Origin: Dipetalonema caudispina
Lineage: Eukaryota; Nematoda; Chromadorea; Rhabditida; Onchocercidae
Assembly: GCA_013365325.1 (NCBI GenBank)
Contig: JABVXV010000484.1
Coordinates: 1-35,519, forward strand
Length of the DNA stretch: 35,519 bases
Direction of reading: 5' to 3'
Numbering within the stretch: position 1 is the stretch's first letter; each line of letters begins with the position of its first letter. The notes below the pieces were generated by a model that was not told the origin of the DNA, did no database searches, and saw only the letters and a program-made list of their open reading frames with translations. Positions 11,555-22,700 of the stretch are shown one piece after another. Made by a program: the position numbers and the translations under genes.

Positions 11555-13377
11555 TGAAAATAAGAAAATGGAAGCATTTGAAATAAAATATGCATACTAA
11601 AAAAAAAAAAAAAAAAAAAAAAATTTTTTTCGATAGCATAAAACAGAAAAAGAAAGAAAGTTTTAGAGATGAAAGGAAAAAGAAAACTATTCTTATCAGT
11701 AATTACCCTTCCACAAATATCATTTTTCTACAATTTAGTTATTCACTTATCATTTTCATTTAATAAATGATTAATTTAGTTCTCTTCAACTAGTTTATGC
11801 ATATATTGGATAGGTTAATTCTTTTTAAAGTAATTTTTCCAATTTCAAAACATACTTTTTTAAGAGTTTTAAATTCGAAAAAAAAAAAAATGTTTCCTAT
11901 CCGAGTATACTAACTGTATAAAGGAGGTATAGGATAGAATTTTATTTCAAAAAGCTATTTTCAAAAAAATAAAATTTCCATAGATTAAATAAAGAAAATT
12001 TAAATATGTGGGTAAAAAATAAGCAAATAATTTAATGTTTGGAGTGAGTAATTAAACCATGACAATAAATTGAGTACGCAGTAAATGGGTCAATTTGCTT
12101 AATTAATCAATCATTTAGAATGCATTTACAAATTCCTTCAAAATTTATTATCTAATTGATTATTTAATAAAAATTTTATTGTTATACGCATATAAAAATG
12201 CATATGTTAAATGATAATTTTTTGAACTAAAGAATGCATTTGTTTACTTAGATTACTAATTTCTTCATAAAATAAGCATATAATTTATTTACGTTTAACT
12301 TTTAACTTAAAACTTCTGATATATTATTTAGAATAATGCAGTAGCTTTTTTTTTTCTGCCAATTTTTAAATATATGTTTATTAGTGATGATAATTAATGA
12401 GACACAAAATGATGGTCAGATTTCATTGAATAAATCAGACAATGTTGATACTAATAAGGCCTTCTATTGAACTTATTTGTTACTTTTCATTTATCGAAAT
12501 GAATTATAAATTTAATTAAAGAAGCATTTCTCAGAAATTATTTGTTTTTTTTTTCCTCTTTTTTTTCAAGAGATGACAAAAATATTTTAGGTTGGCATAA
12601 ATCAGATCAACAGAATCCCTTTTTAAGTTTTATGTTGGAAAATAGTTTATTATAATTGATGACACTAATAAATTATTAAAAGATATTTAGCATTAGTTAA
12701 GAAAATGAATAATTATTTAAGACTTAAAAAAAATTTTTTTTAAATTTATTTCAAAATTTGAATAAAATTTGTTAGAATTTCTTTTGAAATATGAAAAGTT
12801 TATTAGAATTTATTTTGAAATTTATACAGACGTAAAATTATTGCAGAAATTTAAATCAACATTTGAAAAACAAATTGCAACAAATGTATGGAAATGGACA
12901 TGAAACGAATAATAAAAAATTCAATGATAATTCTCGATTAATTGCTACCAATTATGCATGTTTGTTTGTTTGTTTGTTTTTTTTTTCCCCACCACTAATT
13001 ATCAGTTGTAATTATTTCAAAATTATAGCACTATAATTATAGTTAATTGAATGTATTGCTTGATTTTGTTTTGAAAAGTTGATAACTTGAAATATCTCAA
13101 AATTTTTCACTTTTCACTTTTAACGTTAAAAAGATTGGCTTATTATAACTGATTGAAGAATAATATTTTTCATTTCCTTTTAAAATTTCATAAAAAAAGA
13201 GTGAACACAATAACTTAAATGTGTATTATTTGATTTATGTAAGCTTAACTTTTATTCTTAGTTTACAATTATGTTCTATCACTGATAATCTTACTGAGAA
13301 ATACTTGAAAACTTATTATAGAACAATGAAATGTATAGGTAAAGTTACAATAAAAAATAGTATAAAGGAAAAAGTAT

Positions 13378-13660
13378 GAAGGAATTAATAGCATGAAAAA
13401 CAGGTAAGTAACATTAAGAATAATAGACAATTAGCAGAAAGAATAGTGTTAGGTAAATAATATTGGGAATAGCAAATAAGTAACAGGTGTGTATAGCATG
13501 ATGAGAAGAGTATTAGGTAAGTAAAAACATGAAAAACTGTAGTAGACAGCTAACAATAATGACAGGTAAATAGCAATCAAAAACAATAAGAAAGATGTAA
13601 CACTAAGAATAATAAACAAATAACAGCTAAAATAATTATAGATAAATTAGCTGTAAAAAG
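13378..13660. repeat. degenerate tandem repeat around AGGTAA(G/A)TAA
   Basis: Recurrent AGGTAAGTAA, AGGTAAATAA, AATAATAGACAA and AATAGCAAATAAGTAACAG blocks about 25-60 bases apart form a decayed repeat. Each AGGTAAGT copy also resembles a splice donor. The proposed first exon of the membrane-protein gene lies inside it, which weakens that start call. Confidence 0.5.
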
Positions 13661-16600
13661 GGTACATATTGTTAATTGCTTTTATATAATAAATTCAAAT
13701 ATATCCATTCTATTTCTAATTTATATACACACAATAAGTTCAAATATATCCATGCTATTTGCAATTATCAATTCATTTATTGTTTATTTATCTGTTTATT
13801 TACTGATACATTTACTTGTTTATTCACAGGAATATTGATTTAATTTACACTTTTTTTTTTTTACATACTAATTTATCATTCATTATTCACTTTTTTTTTT
13901 AATTTTTTTAATTTGTAGATGATAAATTGGATCAGTTAACTTATCAGCATCGATATTTCTGGTCCTGGCAAATGATCCTCACATTTTTGGCTATTATTGT
14001 AATTATTAATGCATTAATTGTGTTATGCTTAATGATGAACCGTGAAACCGATAACAAAATGCTAACTTTCAATAGATTTGTCCCATTGAATGATTTCCGG
14101 AAACGAACATTAGCCACTTTCAAATCACGAAGGTAATATTTTGTTCAGTATTAAACTTTGTTAAAATTACATTTCGAAATTTAATTAATTTTATTCCTCT
14201 ACTATTAATTATCAGTCATAATTTTAACATGAAAAGTTTTCCAAAAAAAAAAAAAAGCGAAAAAACTAGTTATACGTAATATTTTAGAAGGTCAACTGTT
14301 AACATTTAACCTCTTCTTAATTTTTATTTTATAAATTCTTCCCCTTAACTGATAAAGTTTCCTTTTTTTTTCTTTTCAAAATTGCTAAATTTAGAAAAAG
14401 GTAACGGTTTTTTTTTTTTTTTTTTTTGCATAAATAGGATAAAAATTATTAGTTTTACAGAAATATTTTTGATTTTAAAATCCTTTTTTATAATTTTCAT
14501 TCTTCTTTAGACCATTACTTAGCATTGATACGAACAACAATTTACTCATTCTCTCATCTTTCGAAAATCATACCGATGAATTATTTGTTGAGCAATTAGC
14601 GCTTGATGATTTTCAAAATGGATTTGTGCAAGTTTTATTTAAATAAATAATTGAAAAGGAATGTATCTTTTAATTTTGTTCCGTTATTAAACCAATTTGT
14701 CATTTTTTTTTTTTTTTTTTTTTTTTTTTATCGCATGATTTTGTTATTGGATTAATTTTATTTTCCAATGATATTTTTTAGCTCAGGGATTTTGTAAATT
14801 CAATACAATTTCAGAGCTGAATGTTCATTAATTTAATTATCCCTATAATTTGCATATGAATTCGATAATTATATAATGCAATATTTCTCATATTGCGATA
14901 TTTTACTTATACATATATAAGTATACGTGAAATACACGTATTGTTTCAGTTCAAAAAATATCAAACTTGATGATGGCATGAAAAATTGTCAACAACTTTC
15001 ATCATTTGTTTATTGTTGTGTTATCACTACCGATGATAATATTTCTTCTGTTAACAAAGGTACACACTGTTTTCGTCAAGGTATATATTCTATTATTTCA
15101 TTACTATTCGTATTATTATTCCATTACTTTACTAATATTTGTATCTTTGAGTATTCTAATTACTCTTTATTTCGCTAAGTGTATTGCAGTTATTTAAGCA
15201 CAATTTTTTAAAATATATAATTTATAAATTATAACCTTATGAAATATCAAAATTAAATCAGATACAATCGTAATCTTTTCATATTTGAAAAAAAAAAAAG
15301 AATTCCATTCTTTCACCTAAAATTTAATCTTTTTAATTCTATTTATGTTTTCATTCATGTTCGCTATTATTTTCATAATAAATTGTTTTCATGTTGAAAA
15401 TTTTTTGGATAGAAATCAATTTCATGCCATTAAATGTAAATACATTTAAAACTTAAACTGCAATACAATATGAACTAACACTTTCAATCATTTCAAATAT
15501 GTAAAATTAAGTAACGATGGAGAAATTTCAGGATATACTGATCTTACTGAACATTTCTATGAGAAAAATATGCAAATGATCCATACATGGCAAACTTTAT
15601 CAAATGATGAAACGGTTATCTTACTTCAAAATATGGTTGGTGAATATAATATGTTTGATACCAAACATGATATGTAAGTTTTTTTTTTTCTCTTTTTTTG
15701 TACAACTTCTAAAAATTCTATAATTTCTGGTACAATCTTTAAGTCTAAATTTGAATTAAAAACTAAAATTTTGTAAATGTTACATTTGTGTATCTTTTTC
15801 ATTTTAGTTTAATGCCTATTTTGGACAATGAAGATTATGCAAATTTAACACCCGTAGCATTGTTTTTTGGAATGGATAATGCTGAAGAATTAACTGAACT
15901 TGGTATTAATTATTCCATTTTTTTTTTTTTTTCAACACTTTTAAAATTTTTCGTCATATCTATTTATTACTGTTTATTATTAAATGTAAAATTTGATATG
16001 GAACTTTGAAAGTCTAAAATATTCTTGGCTTGGATCCTTATGAGGTATTTGTTCTTGTCGCATCGATTTTAGTAAATAAAAAAACTTAGCAAATTTAATG
16101 AAGCAATTTCAACGTATTACTTAATACATGCTTGATTCAAAATAATTTATTTTTAAAAGTTAATCTTGAACTCGATTAGAAGTTTGCCGCATAAGCTATG
16201 CAAATATTTATCAATTCAATTTTAATTTCAATAATTGACCATCAAATTTTTTCTAGCAAAAATTGCAAAATCTTTTATTTTCTTTATGAGAAATAAAATT
16301 AAGAGAAATTTTTCTTTAGCTCAAGACGATTGCAAATTTTATATTTGTGAATATCTTCGTGATTCGAAACATCGTTTTCTCCTGCAAGAATGTTATGAAA
16401 CAAGGTAAGTTTATTTGTTTTCATCTCAAATTTTCACTAAGAAATCAAACAGTTAAATTGAATTTTCATTAATAATATTATTATTCTGTCTTATTTTAAT
16501 ATTTCATAAATATTAAAAGAAAAAAAAAACATTATAGATTGCTTAAATTGGAAAAATTTTCACACGTCAGATTCTGTGCTAATCCAATCTATCAAGCAGT

Positions 16601-17138
16601 TATTCAATTTGATAATGTTTATACAAATGTCAAATGGCAATTACAAGTTGATATTAATTTTTTTTTTTTGTGAAATTAATAATCAAATATTTGAATTGAA
16701 ATTTTTTCAACAAATTGAGTGCTTTTTTTTTTTTTTGTGAGAAAAGAAATAAGACTGAACAAAAGTTATATCTAATTTTAATCTTTGACTTTTTTTTTTA
16801 GCAATAAGAATTTTTCATCGATATTTAATTGCTTGTTCAAATGTTTATGTTGGTATTGAAAAGAACATTCTTATTTTCTAATAAAATGTTATCATTTAAT
16901 TTTGTTAAATACTAAACAATTTATACCTTTACAGGTAACGTATACATCCACAAATAGTATCGTCGATAATAATATTTACACCGTTGATTCTGTCGATTTA
17001 ATCACCGATCAACAAATTGCAATGATTTGCTCACCATTTAATATTGATATCTATTTAGTTTCAAATAATGTCCTCGTACATTATGCTATTGATTTACCTA
17101 AAGTTGATGGTGAAACATTAATTGGCAATTATTTTTGA
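13498..17138 (+). CDS. orphan predicted type II membrane protein, 8 exons
   Basis: I do not recognise this family. Exons 13498-13516, 13919-14132, 14950-15080, 15532-15673, 15808-15902, 16320-16404, 16538-16646 and 16935-17138 join in phase into 999 bases, or 332 residues plus TGA. Residues 1-24 are polar and aromatic (YQHRYFWSWQ). Residues 25-46 are one strongly hydrophobic helix (LTFLAIIVIINALIVLCLMM), followed by a basic stretch (FRKRTLATFKSR) and a Cys-containing C-terminal region. There is no cleavable signal peptide, so a type II anchor is inferred. The exons from 14950 on are well supported by acceptors (TTTCAG, TTTTAG, TTTACAG) and donors (GTAAGT and similar). The start exon is the weakest part: its ATG lies in a decayed repeat and was chosen because its donor (G/GTAAGT) gives the required phase 1. 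An alternative start is Met25. Confidence 0.62.
13919..14132 (+). CDS. membrane-protein gene exon 2 (transmembrane exon)
   Basis: Acceptor TTTGTAG, donor CGAAG/GTAATA. It enters with two bases of a split codon and leaves in phase 2. It carries the only transmembrane helix and the basic juxtamembrane segment. In frame it can join either the exon at 14511 or the one at 14950, since both begin with a single completing base. Confidence 0.78.
14511..14646 (+). CDS. possible alternative last exon of the membrane-protein gene
   Basis: Acceptor TTCTTTAG is strong, and the frame from the preceding exon continues for 44 residues of coding-like sequence (PLLSIDTNNNLLILSSFENH and onward) before TAA. No GT donor in it gives the phase 2 exit needed to reach the exon at 14950. 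An AATAAA overlaps the stop. It is best read as an alternative terminal exon giving a short isoform of about 120 residues, or as a cassette whose donor is damaged here. Confidence 0.5.
16802..16863 (+). other. possible cassette or decoy exon in the last intron of the membrane-protein gene
   Basis: After a strong TTTTTTTTTAG acceptor one frame reads IRIFHRYLIACSNVYVGIEK, but its entry phase does not fit the phase 0 exit of the exon at 16538-16646. The flanking exons join perfectly without it. Confidence 0.2.
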
Positions 17139-17343
17139 TTATATTTTTGTTTAAAAGTATTACTATGAAGGAAATATGATATAGTATTAATTTAATCCTT
17201 CATAACTAAATTCAATTATAATTAAATTGATCAAATAGTTTTGAATTTTTTTTTCCTTTTCTCTCTTTTTTATACAAATTAATTCTAAAAATGGTTAAAT
17301 GATTGTTTGTTATTTGGTGCTATTTTGTATACGCTATATATGT

Positions 17344-17349
17344 AATAAA
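17344..17349 (+). promoter_or_regulatory. poly-A signal AATAAA for the membrane-protein gene
   Basis: This AATAAA lies about 205 bases after the TGA and is the first good candidate on the plus strand downstream of the gene. Confidence 0.45.
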
Positions 17350-18120
17350 ATATTATCACCAGCAATGATCAATTTGCTTATTATTCAAATTTTTTGAATA
17401 TTTGATAATGATCATTTTTAGATTCTTATTTATTCTTTACTATTTACTAATAATATCTGATTTGCTTTGATATTTTAGGATAGAATTGAATAAAGATGAA
17501 TTATTCAGGATATATTTCGACAGAAGACATATGCTACATTAAAAAAAAAAAAATATCATTTCTGTAATTAGCAACAGTAGCATTTATTTCATATAAACTT
17601 ATTAATAATTATTAATTATTAATAATTTATAAACTTATTAATAAAGTGTTATTTAAGAAAAAATAATACGGGTTTGTGTTAATTGCTTGTGCATTAATTA
17701 GCATGATATTATTTAGCAACAACACTTTACAGTACATATTTATTTATTCAAATTATATTATCTATCTTTAAAATAATATATATGTATTGTTATAAATGAA
17801 AGCTATTTATTTGTGTAAGAGTAAAAATATGACAAGTGATAAATTAAGGGCAAAACTTAATATATTTTTGTATATAAATTTTGGAAAATTTGTTTACTCA
17901 TACAATTAAACAAACAAAATGTAAAAATAAACAAAAATGAGCATAAAATAAAAAACTCAAAAATGAGAAGTTGTTTGTAATAATAATAAATTGCTAAAAA
18001 TTTTGCTACTTCAACATAATGTTCTGTTTTGCAGTTAATAAAATTTGATCAAATACATCAGAAAAATAAATAACAATTTTATGATCAATATGTGAAAGAA
18101 ATCATTGTAGTCATAATATG

Positions 18121-18230
18121 TTAACCATTCGAAGCATTTGAAGTATATCACTTGAATTAAACCATTTGAAGTATGTCACTCAAAAACCAACAATCAATGT
18201 AAACCATTTGAAGTATACCATTCAAATTAA
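18121..18230. repeat. 3-4 copies of a CATTTGAAGTAT unit
   Basis: AACCATTTGAAGTAT(A/G)(T/C)CA plus CTTGAATT or CTCAA recurs near 18121, 18159 and 18201 with small gaps. Function unknown. Confidence 0.7.
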
Positions 18231-19015
18231 TATTCCATTCATACTTTTGTTTACAGCTATTGTTAAACATGAATAGTTCAATTCGAATATTTTATATATG
18301 AAATCTCTCAATTTCTTTATCAATACTATGGCTTCTTTTTTTTTCGAATAAATCATCTTCTTAATGCTCTACCTAAATAAACAATTATTTTAAACGAATA
18401 TTTAAAAATGATGGCAGAAATGTTCCAATATATATAGCAAATTTGTTTTATATACCAAAAATATTAGTCTCAAAATTTGTTTGTATTATTGATAACATCA
18501 AAAATAAATTAGTAAGTTTTGATCAATAATTTAACAAATGATGCAATACACTAAAAAATTCGTCGTTCACATTTTACATTTTTTTTGTTTTTAAATTGAT
18601 TTTTCTTGACATACATAGTAAAAGATAGCAAGTATTGATTTTTGTTCATTGCTTCTAGCAAATGTAATTTTTCGATTAAACAAACAATTTTCCAGAATAT
18701 TTATAGAAAATTTTACAAACAAGTGCTTGATTAAATATTTTAAATCATATATAATATCATCAAAAAATATGATAAAATGTGTAAAAATTCATGAAATTTT
18801 ATGAATTCACTACGAATTTTGACAAATTAAACTTTTGTCGTTTAATACGATGGAATAATTTTCAAAGCTTATTTTCTTTCAAACTTTTATTTCACATTTA
18901 AACATAAAAAGAAGAATTCAACCGTTAGTTAAAATTATATTAAATAAATCAATTATATTAGACTAATATTAAGCATAGGTATTTTGCAAAATATTGCCAG
19001 AATAATAAACTTGAC

Positions 19016-19144
19016 ATGAAACAATCAGGAAATTCATTGAATCATTACTATTGGATTTCAGAATTTCCAAAAGCTATTCCAGAAATTTTGCAAAAAAAAA
19101 AGTCAACTAAACTTGTTCCGAATGGTTTGATATATCCAACGTGA
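19016..19144 (+). CDS. small ORF, 42 residues, uncertain
   Basis: ATG to TGA without splice signals. The product begins MKQSGNSLNHYYWISEFPK and is of less skewed composition than most random frames here. No family is recognised and no conserved neighbour supports it. It may be chance, or a remnant. Confidence 0.15.
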   Translation: MKQSGNSLNHYYWISEFPKAIPEILQKKKSTKLVPNGLIYPT

Positions 19145-19740
19145 CATAACGTAAGAGTATTCGATGTTTGTCACAGACAGTTCTAACATTTCTAATTCAA
19201 CAAGAAAAAGATTAATTCGAATAATAATTAAAGTGCCTTTAGGCTACAATAGTTACTTTTAGCTATGCTTACTTATTGATAATTTGAAAATTTTTTTTTT
19301 GATAATTTATGAAACTTTAATCAATTCCAGCGTTTTTTTTTTGCTTGTCTTTTTTTTTTTTTTTTTTTTTGAAAAATGCTACATTGAATATTGCATATGC
19401 TTTTTTTCCGGAAATGTAATGAATTTAAAATTTTGGAAAATTTGTTTACTCACATTGTTTATTTATGCTTCATACTGACTGGTAACATTTATTAACAGAT
19501 ATGTAAAAATGGTTAATTTGCAAGAAATTATCAAACTTTGCAAAAATGTTTCATGAAAATCTAATATATATATATATATATGTATTTGATGAAAAAATTA
19601 ATTTCCTTAGAATTGGTCAACTAGAATTTAATATGTTAATAAGTTTAAAAAAGTTTTGAAAATGGATGAATTATTATTTCATGAACAAATGTTTTTAAAT
19701 GAGATCAATTATTATTCAATTTCAATAAACTGAATTTTTC

Positions 19741-19750
19741 TTTTTAAAGA
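19741..19750 (+). promoter_or_regulatory. candidate 5'UTR or trans-splice acceptor of pseudophosphatase 1
   Basis: A T-rich tract ends in TTTTTAAAG, followed 23 bases later by the ATG at 19773. Nematode genes commonly receive a spliced leader at such sites close to the start codon. Only the motif supports this. Confidence 0.35.
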
Positions 19751-19772
19751 TTAACAACAATTCGAATAAGAA

Positions 19773-22700
19773 ATGATGAATTCTCTCACTTCACTCAGCT
19801 GTGAAATGTTTGATCAACAAACTCTGAATGCTGTAATTGTAGCAATTTTGGAAAAATCAGTTCGTGATGGAATTCCAGCGTTAGTATGGATGAATCGAGA
19901 AATTATGATTGCGGTATGAAAAAATTAGAAGATTAAAAATTTTGAAAACTTAATTAAAAGCTTAAATTATAATCGGATAAATCATTTGCGTAAATTGATT
20001 TTAATGTATTATAGAATAATTTTTTTCACATATAAATAAATGTATTATTCAATAATATTTAGTGAATTTAAAATTTCAGTTTGAAATATAATTTTGCTTG
20101 AAGTATAAAATTTTTTTATCATACTCATATTTTCCAAAAATTTCCCGATTATTTTCCATACAAAAATGAAAGTAGTATTTTCAGTTAATACATCATGTGA
20201 TTGCAATGATCGAAAAAAGTGAAGAAATGTTTATTGTTGTACCAGAGGAATCATTAGGACGAAATTTAATATTTATTGTTGGTAGTATAGATGGTGATTT
20301 AACTTATTTAGTAACATTATTAAAACTGTATAGAATGCCACCAACATCTTATTTTATCTTTCTCGGTTAGTTTTTTAATTATATTTTTTTTTTTTCAAAT
20401 TTAATGGCCACTTTTACTTATTATTTCTTTAATCAAATTAATCATTTTTAATTTCACTTATCAATGAAATCTATCTTCATGAAATTTATATGTCGTATTG
20501 CGTACATTACAATTTTTATGCATGCAATTAGTTTCAAATAAATTGCTTATTTCCTCCCTTTTAATTATCATAATTCTTATTTAATTTTAAATTTGAATTC
20601 AAAAAAAAAAAAAATTTCCAAATTAGGATATCAATTTGATGATAATGCATGAAATTTGCATGCAAGTCGAAGAGAACTTGTAAAACAATAGCATATTATT
20701 AAGATATGTACAAATGGCTAACCTTGCATTCATGCATGCATGCATATAAGTTGAACACTACAAAATTGCTTTTATAATTGCTAATACATTTATCCTCACT
20801 TGGCACTAGCTAATATATTATCAATAGATTAAATGCATGCATTCACTTGCATGCAATTAAAATGATAATTTGCAGGTGATTATTTGGATTGCTTTAATCC
20901 ATCACGAATTGATGCATTATTATTATTGCTATGCCTAAAATTACGATTTCCACGACACATTTGCCTTTTTCGTGGTCATTATGAAACATATGAAATGTGT
21001 AAAGCAATTGGTTTTGATACAATGGTTAGTTGTGATAAATTTTATTCAAATAATTGAATTGTTAAATTTTGTCAAAAAAAAAATTTATTCAATTACTAAA
21101 TTTTAAAAATGTATGCGCATATCATTGCTTTCAATTATTATTCTTAATTTTTCTTCTTTTCTAATATTTATTTCGAAAAGTTTATTTTAAATTAAATTAA
21201 GCAAAAATGCTGCAAATTTTTTGGATATTATTGACCGAAAAGGGTGAAAGAAAAAAAATTCTTGATTTTCTTAAAGGGCAAGAAAAAAATTCTTTAGACG
21301 CGTTGTAATTTTAAAATTTATTTGGTAAGAAAAATGAATTAGACAATATAGTCTAAAATCGACAAAATAATATAACTAACGTCGTATTATCTTTTTCGTC
21401 GGATTAAGCCAAACAATACTAATTTTAAATTTCGATTGATCCTTATCTTTGTTCCACAAATTTGAGAGGAAAATAAAAAAAAAATTTGACTAATTTCAAG
21501 AAAATTTACAATTATTTGTAAACAATATGAATGAATTAATTATTTACAGACTGAAGATCAACGATTAATTCAAAGTTTTTTCTTACTCTTTGAATATTTG
21601 CCTATTATTGGAGTGTTTGGTAGTATGTCACTTCTGAATTAATATTCTTATCATATCATCATATGATATTATTACAACATATAATTTATATTTTGTTTTT
21701 TGTAATTGCTGAAAATTAGCAAAAGTTTTTAAAAATGAATTATTAGCAATCTCTCTTTTTCTGATATTTTAACACTTCTTCATCAGATTATTGCTAGAAA
21801 GTGAAGCAGCAATAGTTTTTATTCCTATTTTAATTTCAATTTATTTAAAAAAAGAACCAAAGTAAACAAATCCATCAAAAGATCAGAAGGGAAAAGCCTT
21901 CTATCTTATGAAATTAATTTTCTTTTAGTAGATAAAAATCATTTAATGAGGAAATTTTCATTTGAAAAGAAATTTAGAAAAGAAAAAAATTAAACAAATT
22001 TTACTATTTATTTTTAAATAAATGGATTACAAATTTAAATTTAAATTTAATGCTTAGTCGTTATAGGATTTCTATGCGTTCATGCTGGCATTTCACCATT
22101 TATGTCCGATGATGTATTTCTTCATGCATTCGTAAAACCGATCGAAGTAAAACGAATGAATGCAAGAGAACGATCCGTTTTAACTGATATTCTGTATGGT
22201 ATACCGGATAAGGATATACCTGGGTATGTTTAGAAACTTTTGTCATTTTTCCTTATCACAAAAATTTTTAAACGTATAAATTAAAAATTTTCAAACAGCA
22301 GAATTAAATAAGAGCGAATAGCAATTAAGAATTTAAAGTAATCAAATTAATTAAACTGAAAAAATTTATAATACAAAGCAAATTTTGAACTGAAAAAACC
22401 AAAAAATATTTGCTAAAATCGATTAAATGTACTTTTTAGATTGATTCAATTCATTACAGAAAAGCTTAAAAAAAAATTTTGCAGTAAATTTTCGAGAAGT
22501 ATTAAGATTCCAAAATCATTTATGAATTATTTTGCTAAAATTCCTGATTATTGCATCGGAATTCCTGAATCATATCAGTGACAATTCAAATTTGCGATAT
22601 GAATTTTTGAGTGAACAAATTGAAAATATTTGAAAACTTGCAGAATGTTTGCTCCGTCGAATATCTATCCAATTGGAAATCGTTTTAACGTAAACGCATT

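Larger units (their letters stand above)
8153..13497. other. divergent intergenic region, repeat-rich
   Basis: It separates the minus-strand RGS gene from the plus-strand membrane-protein gene and should hold both promoters. It contains trinucleotide, TG/CATA and CT repeats and long homopolymers (for example A at 11601-11623 and T near 9889-9907). Apart from one candidate minus-strand exon at 11072-11135, I see no coding sequence. Confidence 0.7.
17139..19772. other. intergenic region between the membrane-protein gene and pseudophosphatase 1
   Basis: AT-rich sequence with a poly-A signal, an AT palindrome cluster near 17595-17640, a short tandem repeat at 18121-18230, a (TA)n run near 19563-19580 and a long poly-T near 19350. 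It should contain the promoter of the first phosphatase-like gene. One small ORF at 19016 is listed separately. Confidence 0.7.

Noticed and set aside
13393..13403. ATG AAA AAC AG/GTAAGT as the first exon of the membrane-protein gene
   Set aside because: It exits in phase 2, while the next exon at 13919 needs phase 1; the ATG at 13498 fits.
15006..15197. Second frame overlapping the exon at 14950-15080
   Set aside because: A hydrophobic shadow frame; the other frame joins both flanking exons in phase.
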